From Bacteroidales bacterium (GTDB lineage Bacteria; Bacteroidota; Bacteroidia; Bacteroidales; P3), in contig DUQY01000111.1 in NCBI GenBank assembly GCA_012837565.1, positions 1-30,307 of the forward strand: DNA of 30,307 nt, given 5' to 3'. The notes below the pieces were generated by a model. That model searched no databases. It saw nothing but the letters and a program-made list of their open reading frames with translations, and had not been told where the DNA came from. This document shows positions 7,524 through 14,396 of the stretch, in pieces. Made by a program: the position numbers and the translations under genes. The first letter of the stretch is position 1. Each line of letters starts with the position of its first letter.

Positions 7524-7955
7524 ATGAGAAACTGGACTAAAAATATATTAAAACTAACACTATACACTTACTTTATATGCTGTTTACTTGTTATACCTAA
7601 TAGCATGGAAGCTCAACCAAAGGCTTCAAGCAGCAAGCCAAACATCGTTTTTGAAACAACTTCACATGACTATGGCGTGATATTTGCAGGTGATAATGGT
7701 GAAGTTGTATTTAAATTCAAGAATGAAGGTAAGAGTCCATTGATAATTAATAATGTTGTTGCATCATGTGGATGTACAAACCCTAAATGGTCGAAGGATC
7801 CTGTTATGCCTCAGAAAAGTGGAGAGATTAAGATTACATATAACACAAATATAATATCAGATATTAAAAGAAGTATTACTGTATCGACCAACGATCCCCA
7901 AAAACCTAGAATCGTTCTTATACTTACAGGAAAAGTAATTAGAAGAGAAAATTAA
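7524..7955 (+). CDS. DUF1573 exported protein (copy 1)
   Basis: A 143-residue exported protein. I chose ATG 7524 rather than 7482 because the promoter -7 element lies at 7495-7502 and because it starts a normal signal peptide (MRNWTKN, then a hydrophobic run to about residue 26). The mature part is one DUF1573 domain, an immunoglobulin-like beta-sandwich, with the hallmark SCGCT (about residues 81-85) and a PVMPQKSGEIKITYNT stretch. DUF1573 proteins are abundant in Bacteroidota and are thought to sit in the periplasm or outer membrane; no biochemical role is established. There is no lipobox cysteine. It is followed after 21 bp by a second, diverged copy. Confidence 0.85.
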   Translation: MRNWTKNILKLTLYTYFICCLLVIPNSMEAQPKASSSKPNIVFETTSHDYGVIFAGDNGEVVFKFKNEGKSPLIINNVVASCGCTNPKWSKDPVMPQKSGEIKITYNTNIISDIKRSITVSTNDPQKPRIVLILTGKVIRREN

Positions 7956-7976
7956 TAATTTAAAACAAAAAGTAAT

Positions 7977-8402
7977 ATGAGAAAATTAGTTTTATCATTA
8001 CTCCTAGTTTTTGGAGTTACATTCGGAGCTTTCGCACAAAACAATAAAGCAGCTGCTCCAGCAAGCAAACCATCAGGAACCCAAGCAGAAATAACATTTG
8101 AAAAATTAGAGCATGACTATGGTGATGTTCAAAGAAATGGAAATGGAGAAACAACATTTACATATAAGAATACTGGAAAAACACCATTAATTCTTTCAAA
8201 TGTTCGTTCATCATGTGGATGTACTGTTCCTTCATGGCCAAGAGAACCAATAATGCCAGGACAAAGTGCAGGCATTAGAGTAAAATACAATACTGCTAAC
8301 CCAGGCCCAATCAACAAATCAGTAACTGTAGAATCAAACGCAAGTAATAATAGAGTAGTCCTTAGAATTAAAGGAAAGGTTCTAAATTCCCCTACAAATT
8401 AA
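7977..8402 (+). CDS. DUF1573 exported protein (copy 2)
   Basis: A 141-residue exported protein with signal peptide MRKLVLSLLLVFGVTFGAFA and one DUF1573 domain. It shares with copy 1 the patterns HDYG, K(N/S)TGKTPLI or similar, SCGCT, and P(I/V)MPGQS...YNT, so the two arose by tandem duplication but have diverged widely. A short Ala/Pro-rich linker (about residues 24-35) separates signal peptide and domain. It lies in a likely operon with the aminotransferase 37 bp downstream; a functional link to that enzyme is not evident. Confidence 0.87.
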   Translation: MRKLVLSLLLVFGVTFGAFAQNNKAAAPASKPSGTQAEITFEKLEHDYGDVQRNGNGETTFTYKNTGKTPLILSNVRSSCGCTVPSWPREPIMPGQSAGIRVKYNTANPGPINKSVTVESNASNNRVVLRIKGKVLNSPTN

Positions 8403-8439
8403 TTAAGACAAATAAATAATAACAAAAAGAAAATTTATT

Positions 8440-9639
8440 ATGCCACAAATATCTAAAAAAGGTAAGTCTTTACCTGCTTCAGCTATTAGAAAGTTAGTAC
8501 CTTATGCTGATGCAGCAAAAGAAAGAGGTATAAAGGTTCATCACTTGAATATTGGACAGCCAGACATCCTAACTCCAAAAGGAGCTATTGAAGCAATGAA
8601 AAATGCTGATATGTCAATTGTTGAGTACACTAACTCTGCAGGAAACCTTTCATATAGAAAGAAATTAGCAGGTTACTACCAAAAAAACCATATTGATATC
8701 ACAGAACACGATATCATAGTTACTAATGGTGGCTCTGAGGCTCTACAATTTGCTTTTGCAGCTTGCTTAAACCCAGGGGAAGAAGTAATTATTCCAGAAC
8801 CTTACTACACAAACTATAATTCATTTGCAATTCAGTCAGATGCTGTTATAAAAACAATACCATCTCATATCGAAGATGGATTTGCACTACCTCCTATTGA
8901 AGAATTTGAAAAAGCCATAACTCCTAAGACAAGAGCTATTATGGTTTGTAATCCAAATAACCCAACAGGCTACCTTTACTCACAAGAAGAACTTAATGTT
9001 TTAGGTCAATTAGCAAAGAAACATGATTTATATTTATTTGCAGATGAGGTTTACAGAGAGTTTTGCTACGATGGAGCTGAACACCATTCCGTAATGAACC
9101 TTAAAGGCTTAGAACAAAACGTGGTATTAGTTGACTCTGTTTCAAAACGCTATAGCGCATGTGGAGCAAGAGTTGGTTGCATAATCTCTAAGAACACAGA
9201 ACTAATGGGTGCAGCAATGCGTATGGCTCAAGCAAGACTTTGTCCTCCATTCTTTGGACAAATATTCTCAGAAGCTGCAATTGATACTCCAGATTCTTAT
9301 TTCACAGACGTACTTGCAGAATATGATAAACGCCGTCACGTGCTTGTGGAAGCAATTAATGCTATCCCAGGATGTTTCTGCCCAATGCCAAAAGGAGCTT
9401 TCTACACAATGATTGAAATGCCAATTGACGATAGTGATAAATTCTGCCAATGGTTATTAGAAGACTTTAACCTAAATGGTGAAACTGTTATGTTAGCACC
9501 TGCAACAGGATTCTATTCAGAGCCAGAAAAAGGAAGAAAACAAGCTCGTATAACTTATTGCTTAAAGATTGAAGATATTAAAGCAGCAGCTAAATGTCTT
9601 GAAGCAGCATTGAAAGTTTACCCAGGAAGAACAAAATAA
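8440..9639 (+). CDS. Class I/II PLP-dependent aminotransferase (aspartate-type)
   Basis: A 399-residue fold-type I aminotransferase that moves an amino group between an amino acid and a 2-oxo acid using PLP. Visible: YTNSAGNLSYRK (substrate/PLP loop), GGSEAL (about 97-102), NPNNPTG (171-177, N174 contacts PLP), ADEVYREF (D202 and Y205), SVSKRYSACGARVG with Schiff-base lysine K236, and R370 in KQARITYCL, which binds the substrate carboxylate. Full length, no defects seen. The family covers aspartate, alanine and aromatic substrates, and sequence alone does not fix which. It ends the DUF1573 transcription unit and is followed by a strong terminator. Confidence 0.88.
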   Translation: MPQISKKGKSLPASAIRKLVPYADAAKERGIKVHHLNIGQPDILTPKGAIEAMKNADMSIVEYTNSAGNLSYRKKLAGYYQKNHIDITEHDIIVTNGGSEALQFAFAACLNPGEEVIIPEPYYTNYNSFAIQSDAVIKTIPSHIEDGFALPPIEEFEKAITPKTRAIMVCNPNNPTGYLYSQEELNVLGQLAKKHDLYLFADEVYREFCYDGAEHHSVMNLKGLEQNVVLVDSVSKRYSACGARVGCIISKNTELMGAAMRMAQARLCPPFFGQIFSEAAIDTPDSYFTDVLAEYDKRRHVLVEAINAIPGCFCPMPKGAFYTMIEMPIDDSDKFCQWLLEDFNLNGETVMLAPATGFYSEPEKGRKQARITYCLKIEDIKAAAKCLEAALKVYPGRTK

Positions 9640-9675
9640 GAGAAAGTAGATAAGAGATTATACTTTCTAATAAAT

Positions 9676-9713
9676 AAAAAATGCCATTCATTAGTTTTGA
9701 ATGGCATTTTTTT
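9676..9713. terminator. Bidirectional intrinsic terminator between aminotransferase and fhs
   Basis: ATGCCATTCA (9681-9690) pairs perfectly with TGAATGGCAT (9698-9707) around TTAGTTT. It is flanked by A-run 9676-9680 and T-run 9707-9713, so it can stop transcription from both convergent genes. Confidence 0.92.
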
Positions 9714-9749
9714 GTTTAAGCATTTCCTATGCTAAATAGAAGTTCTTTT

Positions 9750-11417
9750 TTAGAACAATCCTATAATATGTCCGTCATCATCTATATCAATACTCTCAGA
9801 AGAAGGAATTTCAGGAAGACCAGGCATCAACATCATACTACCTGATATTGGAATAATAAACCCTGCTCCTGATGAAAGCTCAACTTCTCTTACTTTAAAA
9901 GTAAAGTTCTCAGGTCTTCCTCTAAGTTTTGGATTATCAGAAATAGATTTTTGAGTCTTAGCTATACAAATAGGAAGGTTTGCAAGTCCAATATCTTCAA
10001 TTTTTGCAATATCTGAAGATGCTCTTGTTGAAAACTCAACCTTCTTTGCACCATAAAGATTCATAGCAATTTTAGTAATCTTGTCTTCAATTGAATCCTC
10101 TTTATCGTACATAAACTTAATCTCTGTCTTTACTTGAATAAGTTTTTCAATTTCTTTTGCAAGTTCAATTGCACCATCACCTCCCTTTGCCCAAACCTCA
10201 CAAGTAAAAGCTTTTGCTCCTAAGTCTGCACAGGCTTTCTTTAAAAAGTCAATTTCTTCTTGAGAGTCATCCACAAACTTATTGATAGCTATAACAGGAG
10301 TTATTCCAAACAACTTAACATTCTCAATATGTTTTTCTAAGTTCTCAAATCCCTTTCTAACAGCATCAAGATTAACTTTGCCTATATCCTTAACTCCAAC
10401 CCCACCATGGTAGCGTAATGCCCTAATGGTTGCAACAATAACAATTGCATTAGGTCTTAGTCCAGACTCTCTACACTTAATATCAATAAACTTTTCAGCA
10501 CCAAGATCTGCCGCAAAACCAGCCTCTGTAACAACAATATCCGAAAGACTCATACCCATCTTTGTACCAAGAATAGTATTTGTACCTTGAGCAATGTTTG
10601 CAAAAGGTCCACCATGAATAATAGCAGGAGTTCCCTCTGTTGTCTGAACAAGATTAGGCTTAATTGCATCTTTCAAAAGAGCAGCCATAGCACCATGAGC
10701 TTTTAAATCTCTTGCAAAAACAGGTTTCTTATCATAAGTATAACCAACAAGAATATTCCCTAATCTTTCTTTTAAGTCCTTAATGCTTGAGCTCATACAA
10801 AGAATAGCCATAACCTCAGAAGCAGCAGTAATCTTAAACCCACTCTCACGAGGGACACCATTAGCAGTACCGCCCAAACCAATAACCATATTCCTTAGCG
10901 ACCTATCATTCATATCCATTACTCTTGGCCAAGTAATAGATCTTGTATCAAGTCCTAAACAGTTCTTTTTGTTTTGAATATTATTATCAATAATAGCAGC
11001 AAGAAGGTTATGAGCTTTTTCAATAGCCCCAAAGTCACCCGTAAAATGAAGATTAATATCCTCCATAGGAACAACCTGCGCATGTCCTCCCCCTGTTGCA
11101 CCACCTTTCATTCCAAAGACAGGTCCCAAAGACGGTTCCCTAAGAACAACCATTGCCTTCATTCCTATCCTATTAAGAGCTTGCGAAAGGCCAATTGAAA
11201 TAGTTGTCTTTCCTTCCCCTGCTGGTGTTGGTGTCATTGCAGTAACTAAAACTAATTTTGATTTATTTACCTTCTCTTGATCAATTAATTTAAGAGGGAG
11301 TTTAGCCTTGTATTTCCCATAATATTCAATATCATCCTTACAAATATCAAGCTTAGCTGCCATCTCTCTTATATGTAGCATCTTGTACTGGTGAGCAATT
11401 TCTAAATCTGTTTTCAT
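9750..11417 (-). CDS. fhs: Formate-tetrahydrofolate ligase
   Basis: A 555-residue enzyme that makes 10-formyl-tetrahydrofolate from formate, THF and ATP, feeding one-carbon units to purine and other synthesis. It matches the family over its whole length: nucleotide-binding loop TPTPAGEGKT (62-71), the REPSLGPVFGMKGGATGGG block (about 93-111), RSITWPRVMDMNDRSLR, PVIAINKF, EVWAKGGDGA, and C-terminal SGAGFIIPISGSMMLMPGLP. Usual length is about 555 residues, so it is complete. It is a single-gene unit convergent with the aminotransferase and separated from it by a terminator. In anaerobes it can also run in reverse or serve formate use; no other folate gene is nearby to decide. Confidence 0.97.
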   Translation of the reverse strand: MKTDLEIAHQYKMLHIREMAAKLDICKDDIEYYGKYKAKLPLKLIDQEKVNKSKLVLVTAMTPTPAGEGKTTISIGLSQALNRIGMKAMVVLREPSLGPVFGMKGGATGGGHAQVVPMEDINLHFTGDFGAIEKAHNLLAAIIDNNIQNKKNCLGLDTRSITWPRVMDMNDRSLRNMVIGLGGTANGVPRESGFKITAASEVMAILCMSSSIKDLKERLGNILVGYTYDKKPVFARDLKAHGAMAALLKDAIKPNLVQTTEGTPAIIHGGPFANIAQGTNTILGTKMGMSLSDIVVTEAGFAADLGAEKFIDIKCRESGLRPNAIVIVATIRALRYHGGVGVKDIGKVNLDAVRKGFENLEKHIENVKLFGITPVIAINKFVDDSQEEIDFLKKACADLGAKAFTCEVWAKGGDGAIELAKEIEKLIQVKTEIKFMYDKEDSIEDKITKIAMNLYGAKKVEFSTRASSDIAKIEDIGLANLPICIAKTQKSISDNPKLRGRPENFTFKVREVELSSGAGFIIPISGSMMLMPGLPEIPSSESIDIDDDGHIIGLF

Positions 11418-11679
11418 ATATATTATTTTTAATGATTATATTCTATACCATATTAACTATAAAATCTATCATATATTTTGTTGAGATGAAAACTTTTCTT
11501 TTTATCAAATACAATTGCAAGATATATTTTTACTTTATTCAATAAAACAATAACTATACTTTGTTTTTCAGGACAAATCAATTCACGAAATTAAAACAGC
11601 GTTTCATAAAGACCTACTCTTTACAAATTTATATCAAGTCTGTTTTAATTTATATCAAGTCTGTTTTCAATTTTTGTAT
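11418..11679. other. Intergenic region with repeat array, upstream of fhs
   Basis: No gene seen. The fhs promoter should lie here, but I find only a weak candidate on the minus strand (TGTATTTG, 11506-11513). The right part is the repeat array listed separately. Confidence 0.4.
11571..11675. repeat. 21-bp periodic repeat array (copy shared with 26604-26708)
   Basis: Units start at 11571, 11592, 11613, 11634 and 11655. The unit at 11592 (opening TAAAACAGCGTTTCAT) is identical over 21 bp to the unit at 26625, and the following units align in the same register with decreasing identity. Units 11634 and 11655 are near-identical tandem copies opening TCAAGTCTGTTTT. Counted in another phase, 11626-11646 and 11647-11667 are a perfect 21-bp duplication. 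Confidence 0.85.
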
Positions 11680-11925
11680 CTAAGTTGGTTTTAAAACAAA
11701 TCCCCAAATATTCTCCACAAACCAATACAACCATAACAACACCGTAGTATTAAGAACAATAAATATTAGTTTTGCTTCATCATTTAAGAGTCTTTCGTCG
11801 TGAAGGATTTCTTTGCAGGCATAGCTACAAGTTAATAAAAAAGCTCTATGATAAAAAAAGCTTAATATAATGCCAAACAGGGTAAAGGCAATTAGAAATG
11901 AATAAATATAGGATAAAATAACCAT
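11680..11925 (-). CDS. Small two-helix membrane protein, unknown
   Basis: An 81-residue predicted protein I do not recognise. Hydrophobic segments at about residues 3-25 and 53-75 suggest two transmembrane helices, with a loop of mixed charge (KEILHDERLLNDEAK) between them and two cysteines near the end of the first helix (TCSYAC). A near-consensus -7 element on the minus strand (TGTCTTTG, 11939-11946) lies 14 bp before the start, which supports expression. It stands alone, with periodic repeat arrays on both sides and no strand-mate nearby. It could be a genuine small membrane protein or an ORFan by chance. Confidence 0.5.
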   Translation of the reverse strand: MVILSYIYSFLIAFTLFGIILSFFYHRAFLLTCSYACKEILHDERLLNDEAKLIFIVLNTTVLLWLYWFVENIWGFVLKPT

Positions 11926-12011
11926 TAAGCCTAAACTTCAAAGACATATCACTAAGCTCCAATCTAAAATAACTTAGTAATAATCTCATATATCTTGACT
12001 TCAATCTTTTC

Positions 12012-12165
12012 TTTCAAAGATTCAATCTTCAATTCATGGCATGATTCTTTTCAATTCATGCCATGAATCAATCAGTATCATGCCATGATTCCACCCAATT
12101 CATGGCATGATTCTTTTCAATTCATGGCATGATATGAAGACTGAAACAAAGATGTAAAAGTTTAA
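12012..12165. repeat. 22-bp periodic array of palindromic TCATGsCATGA cores
   Basis: Five cores, TCATGGCATGA or TCATGCCATGA, start at 12034, 12056, 12078, 12100 and 12122, exactly 22 bp apart. The 11-bp core is palindromic except for its centre base: copies 1, 4 and 5 have G, copies 2 and 3 have C, so they read as the two orientations. Copies 1 and 4 share a full 22-bp unit (core plus TTCTTTTCAAT). Weaker units flank it at 12012 (CAAAGATTCAATC) and near 12142 (TGAAACAAAGATG), linking this array to the other arrays. Confidence 0.9.
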
Positions 12166-12345
12166 TATGGCGATTTGACCCGTCCTGAATAAGGTTGATA
12201 GATTTGTAATTAAGACTAAATGCAGTTTGCATTTTTTTCTATCGTCCTGATTTTAGTTTACAATTGATAAAAACAGGTTGATAATAATTTTAGAGTCTGA
12301 TGTCCCTATTTTGGTACAAAGATATATTTATTTTCTATCTATACG
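12166..12345. other. Non-coding segment with internal repeats, possible mobile-element relic
   Basis: CGTCCTGA occurs at 12181-12188 and 12243-12250, and AGGTTGATA at 12192-12200 and 12275-12283, so two diverged halves of about 62-83 bp seem duplicated. Between them AAATGCA (12218-12224) pairs with TGCATTT (12228-12234) followed by a T run. A perfect minus-strand -7 element (TATCTTTG, 12317-12324) lies at the right end. No open frame of useful length. It may be a remnant end of an insertion sequence or a small RNA locus. Confidence 0.3.
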
Positions 12346-12451
12346 TATTCATAACCTTCATTTTTTTAATTTTTAATTTCCTTATATCATTTATTTTGTC
12401 TTTCTTTGTAGTCGTGGAAATAATAAAGTTATAAACGAAAAACAAAACACT

Positions 12452-13141
12452 ATGACAAAAAAACACTTTCTTTCAAAAGCATTAATGTTATTATTGCTTG
12501 CCGTTTTTTCATCCTCTCTTTATAGTTGTAAAGATAGCGATGAAGATATTATAACCTATTACGATACTTATATCGAAGGTTATATTAAAGACTTCCATAC
12601 AGGAGAACCTGTTGAGGGAGTTGTTTTTGATGCAGATTATATATCTGGTTCAGGAGGTTTTTTTTCTAGCAGTCCTTATTCTGCTAAAAACATTGCTGTT
12701 TCTAATTCTGAGGGGTTTTATAAAATAAAAATACCTAAAACTAGAAATTCGGCAGACTTTACTGAAATACAAATTCATCCAAGAAAAATAGAAAACTATA
12801 ACTTTGAAGTAGGAATTTATGATTATCAAGAATATAACTTCAGTGTAAAAAGTAAGACAATAGATATCTCACCTATTACTTATGGATATTTAAAGGTAAT
12901 ACTTCCGAAAACAAGTAGCGATAATTGTGGAATTAATGGTTACATGTATTCAACCTTCGAGGTACCATATTATCAGCATGAATTAATTAGTAGTGGTGAA
13001 TATAGTGAGACGTTAAAGTATTTTTTCTTTAAAGTGTCTGCAAGCAAAGGTTGGGTTAGATGCGGAAACCATTCTGGAACACCAAGATTTTTTACAATAG
13101 ATAATCCAAGGGATACAGTAATATTAAACGTTGAACAATAA
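12452..13141 (+). CDS. Surface lipoprotein with carboxypeptidase-regulatory-like domain
   Basis: A 229-residue predicted lipoprotein. The signal peptide ends in a lipobox-like SLYSC with lipid cysteine C26, followed by KDSDED; acidic residues after the cysteine resemble the Bacteroidota lipoprotein export signal for the cell surface. From about residue 38, IEGYIKDFHTGEPVEGV is the start of a carboxypeptidase-regulatory-like (transthyretin-type) beta fold, with SNSEGFYKIKIP continuing it. Function unknown; such proteins are often adhesins or binding proteins. It precedes a T9SS cargo protein by 142 bp in the same direction. Confidence 0.75.
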   Translation: MTKKHFLSKALMLLLLAVFSSSLYSCKDSDEDIITYYDTYIEGYIKDFHTGEPVEGVVFDADYISGSGGFFSSSPYSAKNIAVSNSEGFYKIKIPKTRNSADFTEIQIHPRKIENYNFEVGIYDYQEYNFSVKSKTIDISPITYGYLKVILPKTSSDNCGINGYMYSTFEVPYYQHELISSGEYSETLKYFFFKVSASKGWVRCGNHSGTPRFFTIDNPRDTVILNVEQ

Positions 13142-13283
13142 ATAATTCGTCGAGGTGAATTGCTAATGGACTTACAGCATACAAGGAAAGAAATTCCGTT
13201 TAACGATAAGAACAAATCCAGCACGACGAAGTTTATTGGATTACCTGCATTTTTTTCGGTTATAACCAAAATTCACAATATTT

Positions 13284-14396
13284 ATGAAGAACAAGATTAT
13301 TAAATTACAAATACTTATTCTACTTTTATGTGTTGCTTCTATTAATTCATATTCTCAAGTCAATATGGAGAGATTTATTGAGTTTAAATGTGATATAAAT
13401 GCAAATCTTACTGTTGCCCTTGCTGCTGACTCTTCAAATACAAAGGCAATGATAAAGAATGGGTTGTTTGAAAAAACAGTAAATATTCAGATTGGATTAT
13501 TTAGTTCCCCAGATTATAATTTAAATACCAAAGATACAATTATAAGAATATATGGTAATGTAACTAAGATTGACTTTAGATGTTCTGATGGTACTGGTTA
13601 TATAAGAAGTTTTAATATAGATAGTAATTCTTATTTAACCCAAATATGGGCATATAACTTAGTATATAAAAATGTTTCTTTTAATACTCCTAATAATTTG
13701 CAAGCTCTATATATACAACACAGCAGTATAGAAAGTATTGATGTTCGCAATTTGGAAAACTTAATACTTTTTGGTGTTATAGGGAATAAAGAATTAACCA
13801 AACTTGATCTAAGAGAACTGACAAGATTAAAAATCTTAATGTTTCAAAATACTGGAGTATCAGATATTAATATTAATGGATTAAATGATTTAACAGACAT
13901 AGATTGCTATAATACTAATCTATCAACTATGGGCTATGATTCTCTATTCTGTGCTTTGCCTGAGTGTTCGGACAGCCTTGCAGGAATGATTGTTGTAATA
14001 CAAGATACAGTGTATTCAGATGTTTCTACCTATATGGCTTCAAACTCACAGAATTTAACATCTAAGAATTGGTTTGCTACGGATAGAAATTATGAATTAA
14101 TGCCTCCAACTTACGGAACATTTGATTGTAGCTCAATTGGGATAGATGATATTGAAGTAGATATTGTTGAAGCAAAGGTATATCCTAATCCTGCAAATAA
14201 TAATTTAACTGTGGAGACGACTAAAGAAAACATTAAAACGCTTGAAGTTTATGATGCTTTAGGTAGAAGGGTTATTTCTAAAACTCCAAAACAAAAGAGT
14301 ATAAATGTTGATGTTTCTAATCTTGAAAGAGGAATGTATATTCTTAAAATCCAAACTGAAAAAGGTATTGGAACTTATAAAGTGATAAAAAATTAA
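13284..14396 (+). CDS. T9SS type A sorting domain protein with leucine-rich-like repeats
   Basis: A 370-residue secreted protein. It has a signal peptide (about 1-25, ending NSYSQ), a leucine-rich-repeat-like middle (about 135-215, e.g. LQALYIQHSSIESIDVRNL, LTKLDLREL, LTDIDCYNTNLS), and a C-terminal type A sorting domain starting KVYPNPANN (about 298-306) and continuing LEVYDALGRRV, LERGMYILKI and YKVIKN. That domain takes proteins through the type IX secretion system to the cell surface, where it is cleaved. The LRR part suggests protein or glycan binding. Its stop codon directly abuts the stop of mfd on the other strand, leaving no space for a terminator. Confidence 0.85.
   Translation: MKNKIIKLQILILLLCVASINSYSQVNMERFIEFKCDINANLTVALAADSSNTKAMIKNGLFEKTVNIQIGLFSSPDYNLNTKDTIIRIYGNVTKIDFRCSDGTGYIRSFNIDSNSYLTQIWAYNLVYKNVSFNTPNNLQALYIQHSSIESIDVRNLENLILFGVIGNKELTKLDLRELTRLKILMFQNTGVSDININGLNDLTDIDCYNTNLSTMGYDSLFCALPECSDSLAGMIVVIQDTVYSDVSTYMASNSQNLTSKNWFATDRNYELMPPTYGTFDCSSIGIDDIEVDIVEAKVYPNPANNNLTVETTKENIKTLEVYDALGRRVISKTPKQKSINVDVSNLERGMYILKIQTEKGIGTYKVIKN

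Noticed and set aside
12034..12132. CRISPR array interpretation of the 22-bp repeats
   Set aside because: Repeats are nearly contiguous with no variable spacers of 30 bp or more, and no cas gene is present.
13144..13241. Inverted repeat TTCGTCG / CGACGAA in the gap before the T9SS gene
   Set aside because: Arms of 7 bp about 80 bp apart without T run; too weak to call a terminator or element end.
13166..13303. 45-codon plus-strand frame overlapping the start of the T9SS gene
   Set aside because: No recognisable features or promoter; it overlaps a signal-peptide-coding start, and short frames of this length arise by chance.
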